64,000 nt of DNA from contig NZ_JARVRX010000014.1 in assembly GCF_030209435.1 (NCBI RefSeq), positions 248,001-312,000 on the forward strand, read 5' to 3'. Positions 35,666 to 44,230 of this stretch are shown here, piece by piece. Source of the DNA: Mycolicibacterium sp. lyk4-40-TYG-92 (GTDB lineage: Bacteria; Actinomycetota; Actinomycetes; Mycobacteriales; Mycobacteriaceae). A program made the translations under genes and the position numbers. Position 1 is the stretch's first letter. Every line of letters starts with the position of its first letter. The notes beneath the pieces are model-generated. The model saw nothing but the letters and a program-made list of their open reading frames with translations, did not search any database and had not been told where the DNA came from.

Positions 35666-35831
35666 TACAAGCCTTCCTCAAGCTCAGTTCTCTATCTATG
35701 AAAACTAACTTCTCCTTCAGAGAGAATCAATGTCCACGGCCGCAGGTGCCTCCCGACCAGCCAACACACCAGCCGAAATGCCGCCCGCCGTTGACCCCGG
35801 CAACGAAACGTGCAAATGTATTAGTCAGAAA

Positions 35832-35848
35832 TGAGAATCACATTCTCA
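35832..35848. promoter_or_regulatory. TGAGAAT-N3-ATTCTCA operator, site 2
   Basis: Perfect 7+3+7 repeat (TGAGAATCACATTCTCA), 21 bases before the CMD-like gene start at 35870 and 166 bases from the divergent amidohydrolase-2 operon. Probable TetR operator. Confidence 0.75.
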
Positions 35849-35869
35849 TCAACGAGAGGACCAGGCCTG

Positions 35870-36400
35870 ATGCGGCTCCCCCCGCTTCCCGCAGACCGCT
35901 GGGACGACGAGGTCGACAAAGCGTTGGCCGGCCTCGTATCCGACGAGCAGCGCGATCCAGAACGAGTGAGCAATCTGATCGGCACACTCGCCCGCCACCC
36001 GAAGCTCGCCAGGCCTTACCTTCGGTACAGCTTCTACCTGCTGTACTCCTCGACACTGCCGGACCGGGTCCGCGAGCTCGCCATTCTGCGCGTCGCTCAC
36101 CAGACCGGCAGCGAGTACGAATGGTCCCAGCACGTCAAGCTCGGTCGGCAGGCCGGACTGGCCGACGACGAGATCGACGCGGTCACCCGCGGCGAGGCCT
36201 GCGACGACTTCGAGCGAGCGATATTGATCGCCGCCGACGAACTGCTCGAGAAATACAACCTTTCCGATGCCACTTGGTCAGCGCTGAACGAGCGGCTCGA
36301 AGAGCGTCAGCTCATGGACCTGATGTTCACCATCGGTTCCTATGCGGCACTGGCAATGGCTTTCAACACATTTGGCGTAGAGCTGGACAAGGAGACGTAA
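35870..36400 (+). CDS. Carboxymuconolactone decarboxylase / AhpD-like protein
   Basis: A 176-aa all-helical CMD-family protein. The family block runs LREL-like RELAILRVAHQTGSEYEW, then SQHVKLGRQAGL, with Glu and His but no AhpD-type CxxC. ATG 35870 (MRLPPLP) is chosen over an upstream ATG whose frame crosses the operator. It begins the third Rieske operon, four bases ahead of the oxygenase. It may act as a lactone decarboxylase-like enzyme; redox chemistry through Cys is unlikely. Confidence 0.82.
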   Translation: MRLPPLPADRWDDEVDKALAGLVSDEQRDPERVSNLIGTLARHPKLARPYLRYSFYLLYSSTLPDRVRELAILRVAHQTGSEYEWSQHVKLGRQAGLADDEIDAVTRGEACDDFERAILIAADELLEKYNLSDATWSALNERLEERQLMDLMFTIGSYAALAMAFNTFGVELDKET

Positions 36401-36404
36401 ACAT

Positions 36405-37721
36405 ATGGCCCACTTCCCCAAACCCGCTGCAGGCAGCTGGACCGAGAACTGGCCCGAACTGGGCACAGCACCGGTCGACTACACCGACTCCATCGACCCA
36501 GAACAGTGGAAACTGGAGCAGCAGGCCATCTTCCGTAAGACCTGGCTGCACGTCGGCCGGGTCGAACGACTGCCGAAGAAGGGCAGCTACTTCACCAGGG
36601 AGATGCCGTCGGTCGGTGCCGGCACGTCCATCATCGTAGTGAAGGACGAGAAAGACGGCGCCCAGACCGTGCGGGCGTTCTACAACATGTGCCGGCATCG
36701 CGGAAACAAGCTGGTGTGGAACGACTATCCCGGCGAGGAGGTATCCGGCTCCTGCAGGCAATTCACCTGCAAGTACCACGCGTGGCGGTACGCACTCAAC
36801 GGCGACCTGACGTTCATCCAGCAGGAGCAGGAGTTCTTCGACGTCGACAAGGCCGACTACCCGCTGAAGCCCGTGCGCTGCGAGGTGTGGGAAGGCTTCA
36901 TCTTCGTCAACTTCGACGACGACGCGGCGCCGTTGAACGAATACCTCGGCGATTTCGCAAAAGGCCTGGAGGGCTATCCCTTCCATGAGATGACCGAGGT
37001 CTACAGCTACCGCTCCGAGATCAAGGCGAACTGGAAGCTGTTCATCGACGCGTTCGTCGAGTTCTATCACGCGCCGATCCTGCACATGAAGCAGGCGACC
37101 AAGGAAGAGGCCGACAAGCTCGCGAAGGTCGGCTTCGAGGCGCTGCATTACGACATCAAGGGCGACCATTCGATGATCTCGTCCTGGGGCGGCATGAGCC
37201 CGCCCAAGGACCTGGGCATGGTGAAGCCGATCGAACGGATTCTGCACAGCGGCCTGTTCGGTCCGTGGGACCGGCCCGACATCAAGGGCATTCTGCCCGA
37301 CGAACTCCCGCCGGCCGTCAATCCGGCGCGGCAGAAGACGTGGGGCCAGGACTCTTTCGAGTTCTTCCCCAACTTCACGCTGCTGCTGTGGGTGCCGGGC
37401 TGGTACCTCACCTACAACTACTGGCCGACGGGCGTCGACAGCCACATCTTCGAGGCGAACCTCTACTTCGTCCCACCGAAGAACACCCGGCAGCGGTTGT
37501 CGCAGGAGCTGGCTGCGGTGACGTTCAAGGAGTACGCCCTGCAGGACGCCAACACCCTCGAGGCCACCCAGACGCAGATCGGCACGCGGGCGGTCACCGA
37601 ATTCCCGTTGTGCGATCAGGAGATTCTGCTACGCCATCTGCATCACACCGCGCACAAGTACGTCGACGAGTACAAATCCGCGCAGTCCGTGACGACCAAC
37701 GGGAGAGTTGCACATGTCTGA
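36405..37721 (+). CDS. Rieske oxygenase alpha subunit (copy C)
   Basis: A 438-aa Rieske oxygenase. Cluster ligands are Cys96, His98, Cys122 and His125. The iron site is IDAFVEFYHAPILH with His222 and His227, and Glu219 in the bridging position. The segment YALQDANTLEATQ is shared with copy B. The C-terminus overlaps the small protein gene by eight bases. No reductase is encoded in this operon, so the reductase at 15920 or the free [2Fe-2S] ferredoxin at 55356 may serve it. Confidence 0.93.
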   Translation: MAHFPKPAAGSWTENWPELGTAPVDYTDSIDPEQWKLEQQAIFRKTWLHVGRVERLPKKGSYFTREMPSVGAGTSIIVVKDEKDGAQTVRAFYNMCRHRGNKLVWNDYPGEEVSGSCRQFTCKYHAWRYALNGDLTFIQQEQEFFDVDKADYPLKPVRCEVWEGFIFVNFDDDAAPLNEYLGDFAKGLEGYPFHEMTEVYSYRSEIKANWKLFIDAFVEFYHAPILHMKQATKEEADKLAKVGFEALHYDIKGDHSMISSWGGMSPPKDLGMVKPIERILHSGLFGPWDRPDIKGILPDELPPAVNPARQKTWGQDSFEFFPNFTLLLWVPGWYLTYNYWPTGVDSHIFEANLYFVPPKNTRQRLSQELAAVTFKEYALQDANTLEATQTQIGTRAVTEFPLCDQEILLRHLHHTAHKYVDEYKSAQSVTTNGRVAHV

Positions 37722-38052
37722 GACCTCTTTGCTCCCAGCCGAATTTGCGGACCTCGAACGGTTCTCCGACTGGATTCTGGCGACCGAGCCGGAGCGCTAC
37801 GCCAAGCGGCTGGCGTCCAGCATGGCCGAGATGCAGGACCTGTACGACGTCGGTATGGCACGTCTCGAAGAGGTCATGGTCTACCTGGACGCCCGATTCC
37901 CCCTGCACGACATGCCGGATGACGCCAAGCGGCTCATGCACCTGATGCAGTCGGTGGTCATGGTGTCCTTCCCGGTCGAGGTGTGGAAGCAGCCGCGCGT
38001 GCTCGACAGCGGGGCCGCGTGGGTCGAACTGGTGCGGGAGCCGGTGGTCTAG
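37714..38052 (+). CDS. Small Rieske-associated protein (copy C)
   Basis: A 112-aa member of the same family as the proteins at 13531 and 18813. It has LLPAEFADLERFSDW, ATEPERYAKRL, DMPDDAKRLMHL and VVMVSFPVEVWKQPRV. GGGAGAG before ATG 37714 supports this start inside the Rieske gene end. Gene order Rieske, small protein, amidohydrolase is the same as in the 17.5-20.4 kb operon, which argues for a fixed functional unit. Confidence 0.8.
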   Translation: MSETSLLPAEFADLERFSDWILATEPERYAKRLASSMAEMQDLYDVGMARLEEVMVYLDARFPLHDMPDDAKRLMHLMQSVVMVSFPVEVWKQPRVLDSGAAWVELVREPVV

Positions 38053-38055
38053 ACC

Positions 38056-39267
38056 GTGCTCACCCTGAAAGCCGCAGGGCTGCTTGACGTCGACGCCGGG
38101 GAGATCGTGCGTCCCGCCATCGTCCGCGTTGACGGTGAGCGGATCGTAGGTGTCGGTGGGGCGGTTGAAGGTGAGGTCATCGATCTCGGCGACGTGATCC
38201 TGCTGCCCGGCCTGATGGACATGGAGGTCAACCTGCTCATGGGCGGCCGGGGCGAGAACCCCGGCCTGTCCCAGGTTCAGGATGATCCGCCGACCCGGGT
38301 GCTGCGCGCCGTCGGCAACGCGCGCCGCACCCTGCGCGCGGGATTCACCACCGTGCGCAACCTCGGTCTGTTCGTCAAGACCGGCGGATATCTGCTGGAC
38401 GTCGCCCTGGGCAAGGCGATCGACGCCGGCTGGATCGACGGACCGCGCGTCGTGCCCGCGGGCCACGCCATCACCCCGACCGGCGGCCATCTGGACCCGA
38501 CGATGTTCGCGGCATTCGCGCCGAACACCCTCGAACTGACCATCGAGGAGGGCATCGCCAACGGTGTCGACGAAATCCGCAAGGCCGTCCGCTACCAGAT
38601 CAAGCACGGCGCCCAGCTGATCAAGGTCTGCTGTTCGGGTGGCGTCATGTCGATGACCGGTCCGCCTGGGGCACAGCACTATTCGGACGAGGAGCTGCGC
38701 GCGATCGTCGACGAGGCGCATCGGCGTGGGCTGCGCGTCGCCGCGCACACACACGGTGCAGAAGCGGTGATGCACGCAGTCGATGCCGGCATCGACTGCA
38801 TCGAGCACGGCTTCCTGATCGACGACGAGGCCATCGCGTCGATGGTCGAGCACGGCACCTTCCTGGTCAGCACCCGGCGGCTGGCCGACGCGATGGATGT
38901 TTCGCACGCGCCACCGGAACTGCAGGCCAAGGCAGCCGAGATGTTCCCCATCGCCCGCAAGTCGATCCTGGCCGCCTACGAGGCCGGCGTGAAGGTCGCG
39001 GTCGGTACCGACGCGCCGGCCATCCCGCACGGCAAGAACGCCGATGAACTCGTCACCCTCGTTGAGTTGGGCCTGCCACCGCTCGCGGTACTGCGCGGTG
39101 CCACCTCCACCGCGGCCGAGTTGCTCAATGTCACAGACCGCGGCCGCATCGCCGAGGGCCTGCTGGCCGACATCATCGCGGTACCGGGAGATCCGTTGTC
39201 CGACATCAGCGTTACGCAACACGTCAGCTTCGTGATGAAAGGGGGAAAGATCTATGTCGGCAACTGA
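38056..39267 (+). CDS. Amidohydrolase-superfamily protein lacking HxH (copy B)
   Basis: A 403-aa paralogue of the protein at 17557. The first barrel strand reads LLPGLMDMEVNLLM with Glu57-x-Asn59 in place of HxH. It retains AQLIKVCCSGG (candidate carbamylated Lys), RVAAHTHGAEA, CIEHGF and VGTDAPAIPHG. The GTG at 38056 lies three bases after the small protein stop. The conservation of ExN in both copies means it is not a sequencing error. Hydrolysis of a Rieske product is inferred. Confidence 0.85.
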   Translation: MLTLKAAGLLDVDAGEIVRPAIVRVDGERIVGVGGAVEGEVIDLGDVILLPGLMDMEVNLLMGGRGENPGLSQVQDDPPTRVLRAVGNARRTLRAGFTTVRNLGLFVKTGGYLLDVALGKAIDAGWIDGPRVVPAGHAITPTGGHLDPTMFAAFAPNTLELTIEEGIANGVDEIRKAVRYQIKHGAQLIKVCCSGGVMSMTGPPGAQHYSDEELRAIVDEAHRRGLRVAAHTHGAEAVMHAVDAGIDCIEHGFLIDDEAIASMVEHGTFLVSTRRLADAMDVSHAPPELQAKAAEMFPIARKSILAAYEAGVKVAVGTDAPAIPHGKNADELVTLVELGLPPLAVLRGATSTAAELLNVTDRGRIAEGLLADIIAVPGDPLSDISVTQHVSFVMKGGKIYVGN

Positions 39268-39670
39268 CGAGATTGTCGCGATCCAACAACTCCTCGCCAA
39301 GTACGCCGTCACCATCACCCAAGGTGACATCGACGGCCTCGTGTCGGTGTTCACTCCCGACGGCACCTACAGCGCGTTCGGCGACACCTACCCGCTGGAC
39401 CGGTTTCCCGAACTGGTCGATGCCGCACCCAAAGGCCTGTTCATGACCGGCACCGCGCTCGTCGACCTCGACGGGGACACCGCGACCGGGACCCAGCCGC
39501 TGTGCTTCGTCGAGCATTCCAGCCACGACATGCGGATCGGCTATTACCGCGACACCTACCTACGCACCGAGGACGGTTGGCGACTGCGCACCAGGGCAAT
39601 GACTTTCATCCGCCGCAGTGGCGAACACGACTCCGGTAAGCCGCACGCGGTAGGCCGCCCCCGCCCGTGA
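39254..39670 (+). CDS. SnoaL/NTF2-like protein
   Basis: A 138-aa protein with the small cone fold of SnoaL-like and nuclear-transport-factor-2-like enzymes. It starts ATDEIVAIQQLLAKYA, then LVSVFTPDGTYSAFG, and ends with DTYLRTEDGWRLRTR. It overlaps the amidohydrolase end by 14 bases and the acyl-CoA dehydrogenase start by four. It could be an isomerase, dehydratase or a beta-subunit-like accessory. Confidence 0.8.
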   Translation: MSATDEIVAIQQLLAKYAVTITQGDIDGLVSVFTPDGTYSAFGDTYPLDRFPELVDAAPKGLFMTGTALVDLDGDTATGTQPLCFVEHSSHDMRIGYYRDTYLRTEDGWRLRTRAMTFIRRSGEHDSGKPHAVGRPRP

Positions 39671-40770
39671 TCTCCGACATCTCCGAATTCCGGTCGAGCC
39701 TGACAGCTTGGCTCGACGAGCACGACCTGACCCCTGGGCCCGACCACTCGTTGGAAGGGCACCTGCGCCAGTTCGCGCGCGTGCAGAAGGCGCTGTATGA
39801 CGCCGGGTGGAGCCGCTACGGGTGGCCCGAACACGCCGGCGGTCTCGGCGGTCCCGCGATCCTGCGGGCCGTCGTCGGCGAGGAGGTCGTCGGACGGCGG
39901 CTCGCCGAGCCCGGCCCGTACTCGATGCTCGAGGTGCTGGCGCCGACCATGATCGACTACGCGTCGCCCGAGTTGGCCGCCGAGATGGTGCCCAAGCTGC
40001 TCAGCGGCGAAGAACAATGGTGCCAAGGGTTTTCCGAGCCCGGCTCAGGGAGTGACCTGGCATCGTTGACAACCCGAGCGGTCCAGCGCGGTGACAAATG
40101 GATCATCAACGGGCAGAAGGTGTGGACGAGCTTCGCGCAGCACTCCCAGCGGTGCGTGCTGCTCACCCGAACAGGTGAGGGACACAACGGAATTACCGCG
40201 TTCTTCGTCGACACCGACTCCCCCGGTATCACCGTGCGCCCCCTGCGCACCATGCACGGCGTCGACGAATTCTGTGAGGTCTATTTCGACGACGTCGAGG
40301 TCGACGCGAGCCGGATGCTCGGAAAGCCCGGCGACGGTTGGCAACTCGCGATGGACCTACTCCCCTACGAACGGTCGACGTGTTTCTGGCAGCGCATCGC
40401 CTACCTGTACTCGCGGTTCGATGCGTTGATCCACGAGGTCAGGAATGAGGGGCAACCCGTCGATTCCGATCTGGGCGAGGTCTTTCTGGCCCTGCACACG
40501 TTGCGCTGCCGGTCCCGGGCCACCCAGCTTCGACTGGCACAGGGACACAAGTTGGGGCCGGACACCTCGATCGACAAGGTGCTGCTGGCCGGCGCTGAAC
40601 AGCGGCTCTACGACGCTGCGCGCGATCTGCTGCCCGGATTCATCGAACTCGACGAAACACCCTGGCGCACCGAGTATCTGTACTCGCGCGCGGCCACCAT
40701 CTACGGCGGCACCGCCGAAGTGCAGCGCAACATCATCGCCCGCCGACTACTCGATCTCGGGAAGGAGTGA
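39667..40770 (+). CDS. Acyl-CoA dehydrogenase, large subunit of a FadE pair
   Basis: A 367-aa dehydrogenase with FSEPGSGSDLAS, INGQKVWTSFAQ and C-terminal TIYGGTAEVQRNII. It is followed two bases later by a 269-aa relative that lacks part of the fold. This pairing is the mycobacterial alpha2beta2 FadE arrangement used for sterol side chains and ring-derived CoA esters. GTG 39667 overlaps the SnoaL-like stop. Confidence 0.9.
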   Translation: MISDISEFRSSLTAWLDEHDLTPGPDHSLEGHLRQFARVQKALYDAGWSRYGWPEHAGGLGGPAILRAVVGEEVVGRRLAEPGPYSMLEVLAPTMIDYASPELAAEMVPKLLSGEEQWCQGFSEPGSGSDLASLTTRAVQRGDKWIINGQKVWTSFAQHSQRCVLLTRTGEGHNGITAFFVDTDSPGITVRPLRTMHGVDEFCEVYFDDVEVDASRMLGKPGDGWQLAMDLLPYERSTCFWQRIAYLYSRFDALIHEVRNEGQPVDSDLGEVFLALHTLRCRSRATQLRLAQGHKLGPDTSIDKVLLAGAEQRLYDAARDLLPGFIELDETPWRTEYLYSRAATIYGGTAEVQRNIIARRLLDLGKE

Positions 40771-40772
40771 CC

Positions 40773-41582
40773 ATGTCCACGCACCTCGACGCCGAGTCAC
40801 TCGCGATGCTCGAAGACACCCTGCGCAAGACCATGCTGACCTGCTCCGGACCGGAACTGGACGCGGCACTGACCGAACTCGGCTGGGCCGAAATGCTCTC
40901 TGACATGGCCGATGTCGCGGTACCGCTGGTGTTCCGCCTCCTCGGCGAAACCGGTTCGCACGCATCAATTCTCATGGACGTCGTGCTGCATGCCACCGGC
41001 AATACCATCGGCGACACCGTGGAACTGCCGCTGCCGTATGCCGGCAATACCTGGGTGGTGTGGGACCGCGCTTCTCGGCGGCTCGAGCCCACCCTCGGCG
41101 GGTTGCCCCTGCGGCGCGAAGGCGAGGGCTATCCCATCCGGGTCGCCGAAGCCCGGATCGCCGTGGGCTGGTGGCTGGTCGGTTCGGCCCGGGCGATGCT
41201 GGCGCTGGCCCGTCAGCATGCGCTGGACCGGGTGCAGTTCGGCCGGCCGATCGCCGGTTTCCAGGCCATCCGGCACCGGCTCGCCGAGACCCTCATCGCC
41301 ATCGAAGGCGCCGAAGCGACTCTGGCGCTGCCGATCTCGGACAGCCCCGACCTCGTCGCGCTGCTCGCCAAGGCGGCCGCCGGCAAGGCGGCGCTGACCG
41401 CAGCCAAGAACTGCCAGCAGGTGCTCGCCGGTATCGGGTTCACCGCAGAGCACGACTTTCACCACCACATGAAACGGGTGCTGGTCCTCGACGGATTACT
41501 GGGCAGCTCAAGGGAACTCACCAAGAAGGCCGGCGGCGGCCTGCGGGCCCGGGGCTCGGCACCGCGTTTGGCGCAGCTCTAG
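40773..41582 (+). CDS. Acyl-CoA dehydrogenase, small subunit of a FadE pair
   Basis: A 269-aa acyl-CoA-dehydrogenase-like protein whose C-terminal half is recognisable (ALARQHALDRVQFGRPI, then AAAGKAALTAAKNCQQVL, GIGFTAEHDFHHHMKR). The N-terminal and middle domains are reduced. ATG 40773 follows GGAAGGAG, which decides the start over GTG 40767. It should form a heterotetramer with the preceding subunit. It is the last gene of the operon before the long gap. Confidence 0.88.
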   Translation: MSTHLDAESLAMLEDTLRKTMLTCSGPELDAALTELGWAEMLSDMADVAVPLVFRLLGETGSHASILMDVVLHATGNTIGDTVELPLPYAGNTWVVWDRASRRLEPTLGGLPLRREGEGYPIRVAEARIAVGWWLVGSARAMLALARQHALDRVQFGRPIAGFQAIRHRLAETLIAIEGAEATLALPISDSPDLVALLAKAAAGKAALTAAKNCQQVLAGIGFTAEHDFHHHMKRVLVLDGLLGSSRELTKKAGGGLRARGSAPRLAQL

Positions 41583-41678
41583 CCGCGAGCAGACGTAGAA
41601 CTGTCGTTTTTCGGCTCCACTGACGTTTCCGTGGGTCGTTGATCCAGCCGACGAACCCGAAGAAATGCGTGAATTCAA

Positions 41679-41915
41679 TCACCAGGCACGAACAGCCGCT
41701 GCGACTGAATCCAGGTACTTTTTCCGGCCGTCAGACGTCCCTGTGCTCAGTGTCGCCGGCAGTTCACCGCCTGGATTGAACACCCAGTACTTTTCCGGGC
41801 CGAACGCGACCATCTCGTCCATCTCGACGCGGCCGCCCCTCGGATCAGGGCACACCCAACGAACGGGTGCCGCCAATGTAACGCCAGGGCGAACTCCCAG
41901 CCGACTTCCCGCCAT
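41679..41915 (-). pseudogene. Possible gene remnant or small protein
   Basis: A 78-codon open frame whose last ~50 residues look protein-like (MDEMVAFGPEKYWVFNP, then GGELPATL and GRKKYLDSV), with third-position GC around 70%. The beginning lies in the 41875 palindrome and has no good ribosome-binding site, so it may be the tail of a lost gene. No family recognised. Confidence 0.35.
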
Positions 41916-41926
41916 GGCGTTACATT
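41875..41926. repeat. Inverted repeat AATGTAACGCCA / TGGCGTTACATT
   Basis: Perfect 12-bp arms around a 28-base loop, in the long gap after the FadE pair. The arms begin with AATGT, as in the repeats at 17019 and 42067. Could be a terminator-like hairpin or a mobile palindromic repeat. Confidence 0.75.
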
Positions 41927-42066
41927 CGCGGCCGCGGGGCGCCCAGACGTTGTCGCATCAGGAGGGCAACCTATCGCGCCCCTCGGAGGAGCGCGAGTAT
42001 CTGATATGGCGGTGCCGCCGGTGACTGATGTGCCACCAACCGAGCCCGATCAGCGGAGTTCGGCAC

Positions 42067-42126
42067 CACGAATGTGCAAACAGCTCACCGCTTTTGCGAA
42101 ATCGACGCGCCAATTGCACATTCGTG
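42067..42126. repeat. Inverted repeat CACGAATGTGCAA / TTGCACATTCGTG
   Basis: Perfect 13-bp arms around a 34-base loop, 140 bases from the previous repeat. It lies between the convergent ends of the FadE pair and the dehydrogenase at 42240. Confidence 0.75.
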
Positions 42127-42239
42127 AGCCTGCGCTGCCGGCCGCGCCTGCATTCACCCACGGATAGGTCACAAGAGCCCGTCTTTCATAGAAATCCGAC
42201 AGTTTCACGGCTGGTCGCACCAACGGGGTTCGGCCGCCC

Positions 42240-43412
42240 TCACCTGGGCAGGCCGAGCACCCGCTGGGCGATGATGTTGCGCTGAATTTCCGAGGTGCCG
42301 CCGGCTATGGTGCCGGCGAAGCTGCGGACGTAGCGGTCGAACCAGCTGCCGGCATGCGGGTCGAGGTTCAGCGGCACGTGCGGTGAGGTCATGGCCGGAT
42401 GGACGAGAGCGTCGGCGCCGGCGACGTCCATCGCAAGCTCGGACGCGGCCTGTACCGCCTCGGAGCCAAGGAGTTTCAGCACCGACATCCTCGCCACGTC
42501 CTCCTCTCCCCGTGCGGCGCGGGCCAGCGCGGCGGACCCCAGCAGGCGTAGCGACTGGTTGTCCATCACCAGGGTGGCGAACCGGGATCGGTCCCGCTCC
42601 GTCGTCGGCTCGATGTCCTCGACGAAGTCCTGCAATCGATCGGCGAACCCCATCCACAGCATCGTGCGCTCGTGCCCCAGTGACCCGTTTGCGACTCGCC
42701 AGCCCTCGTTCAATGGCCCGACGAGATTCTCGACCGGGACCCGCGCGTCGGTGAAGAACACCTCGTTGAAGTCGAGATCGTCGAAGTCGCAGGCGGAGGC
42801 GAACGGCCGGCGCACCACGCCCGGGGTGTCGGTCGGCACCAGCAGCACGCTGATGCCCTTGTGCTTGGGTGCGGCCGGATCGGTACGGACGAAGGCCAGG
42901 ATGACGTCCGCATCGTGCGCACCGGAGGTCCATACCTTCTGCCCGTTGAGCACGAAATGATCCCCGTCGCGAACGGCGCGCGTGGACAGGGATGCGAGGT
43001 CCGATCCCGCGCCGGGTTCACTCATGCCCAGCGCCGCCGTCATGTCGGCACGCAGAATCGGTACGGCCCAACGCTGCTTCTGTTCCGGCGTACCGAACGA
43101 CAACAGCGATGCGGCGATGATGCCGACACCCTGCGGATTGAAGCTGTGGTGAATCCGGCGCTTGGACATCTCCTCCTGGTGCACGTACTGCTGCAGCAGG
43201 GTGGCGTTGCGACCGCCGAACTCCGGCGGATTGCCGGGCAGCAGCCAGCCGTTGTCGAACAGCAGGCTTTGCCAGCGGCGCGCCCAGTCCGGAATGTGGG
43301 CCGTCGATCGCGGCCGGTCGACGGATTCAGCCTCGGTCGGCAGGTGTGCGTCGAGGAAGTCGATGAACTCTGCCCGGAACGCTTCGACATCTTCGCCGAA
43401 CGTCAGCTGCAT
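42240..43412 (-). CDS. Acyl-CoA dehydrogenase
   Basis: A 390-aa dehydrogenase. It has MSEPGAGSDLAS, LNGQKVWTSGAHDAD and C-terminal GGTSEIQRNIIAQRVLG. The N-terminal half is of the longer FadE type with FDNGWLLPGNPPEFGG. It is a single-gene unit divergent from the TetR at 43571, with the TGAGAAT operator 30 bases upstream of its start. It is thus probably a direct target of that regulator. Confidence 0.92.
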   Translation of the reverse strand: MQLTFGEDVEAFRAEFIDFLDAHLPTEAESVDRPRSTAHIPDWARRWQSLLFDNGWLLPGNPPEFGGRNATLLQQYVHQEEMSKRRIHHSFNPQGVGIIAASLLSFGTPEQKQRWAVPILRADMTAALGMSEPGAGSDLASLSTRAVRDGDHFVLNGQKVWTSGAHDADVILAFVRTDPAAPKHKGISVLLVPTDTPGVVRRPFASACDFDDLDFNEVFFTDARVPVENLVGPLNEGWRVANGSLGHERTMLWMGFADRLQDFVEDIEPTTERDRSRFATLVMDNQSLRLLGSAALARAARGEEDVARMSVLKLLGSEAVQAASELAMDVAGADALVHPAMTSPHVPLNLDPHAGSWFDRYVRSFAGTIAGGTSEIQRNIIAQRVLGLPR

Positions 43413-43441
43413 ATCAGCAAACCCTTCCCGAGATCAGTACT

Positions 43442-43458
43442 TGAGAATACCATTCTCA
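43442..43458. promoter_or_regulatory. TGAGAAT-N3-ATTCTCA operator, site 3
   Basis: Perfect 7+3+7 repeat (TGAGAATACCATTCTCA) in the divergent region between the acyl-CoA dehydrogenase and TetR genes. On the minus strand a TATTCT -10-like element overlaps it, so binding would block that promoter. Confidence 0.78.
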
Positions 43459-43570
43459 TCATGGGACAGTTACGATCTCCAACACAGAGCATGAGAAGGC
43501 CCGTGCCGAACAGCTACCAGGCCGTTCTCAGGTACAGTTCATGCATGTTCTCCGCTGATGACATGGGTGC

Positions 43571-44230
43571 ATGATGACCAGCCCGACAGAAGATCCGGCC
43601 TGGAAGCAGCGCGCGGTCGAGCGCTCCATCAAGACGGCCAAACTCCGCGCCGCCCAACGCGTCCAGCGGTTCCTGGACGCGGCTCAATCGATCATCATCG
43701 AAAAGGGCAGCACCGACTTCACGGTCCAGGAGGTCGTCGACCGCTCCCGCCAGTCACTGCGGAGCTTCTACCTGCAGTTCGACGGCAAGCACGAACTGCT
43801 GCTGGCGCTTTTCGAAGACGCGTTGAGCCGCTCGGCCGACCAAATTCGGGCCGCCACCGAAGGCGAGACGGACCCGTTGCAGCGGTTGAAGATCGCCATC
43901 GAGTTGCTGTACGAACTGTGCCGTCCCGATCCGGCCGCCAAGCGTCCGTTGTTCACCGACTTCGCGCCCCGACTCCTGGTCACCCATCCGGCCGAGGTGA
44001 AGATCGCCCACGCCCCGCTGCTGGCGCTGCTCACCGAGCTGATGGAAAGTGCCAGCGCTGCAGGCGAATTGCGCTCGACGGTCAATCCGCGACGGATGGC
44101 CGCCATGACCATGCAGACCGTGATGTTCATCGCGCAATCCAGCGGCGGCACCGACGATGCAACAGCTCACCCCATCACCACGGACGAGGTCTGGGACTTC
44201 CTGGCGAACGGTTTTGCCGCACAAAAGTGA
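43571..44230 (+). CDS. TetR-family regulator, probable master of the TGAGAAT sites
   Basis: A 219-aa TetR protein with recognition helix region VQEVVDRSRQSLRSFYLQF. Two ATG codons stand together at 43571/43574. It is flanked by a TGAGAAT site on each side (43442 and 44228). Unlike the TetR genes at 20501, 28581 and 48881, it has no other palindrome of its own. This is the reason for proposing it as the reader of all eight TGAGAAT sites. An acyl-CoA or pathway acid is the likely ligand, but nothing in the sequence shows which. Confidence 0.85.
   Translation: MMTSPTEDPAWKQRAVERSIKTAKLRAAQRVQRFLDAAQSIIIEKGSTDFTVQEVVDRSRQSLRSFYLQFDGKHELLLALFEDALSRSADQIRAATEGETDPLQRLKIAIELLYELCRPDPAAKRPLFTDFAPRLLVTHPAEVKIAHAPLLALLTELMESASAAGELRSTVNPRRMAAMTMQTVMFIAQSSGGTDDATAHPITTDEVWDFLANGFAAQK

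Larger units (their letters stand above)
41583..42239. other. 657-base gap with stem-loops and little coding signal
   Basis: The only stretch over 300 bases without a confident gene. It holds two perfect inverted repeats (41875-41926 and 42067-42126) and a 78-codon minus-strand open frame that may be a gene remnant. Base composition is lower in GC than the flanks. I see no tRNA, promoter of known class or operator of the TGAGAAT type here. Confidence 0.7.

Noticed and set aside
35711-35727. TTCTC-N7-GAGAA inverted repeat
   Set aside because: Short arms in the opposite orientation to the TGAGAAT sites; expected by chance.
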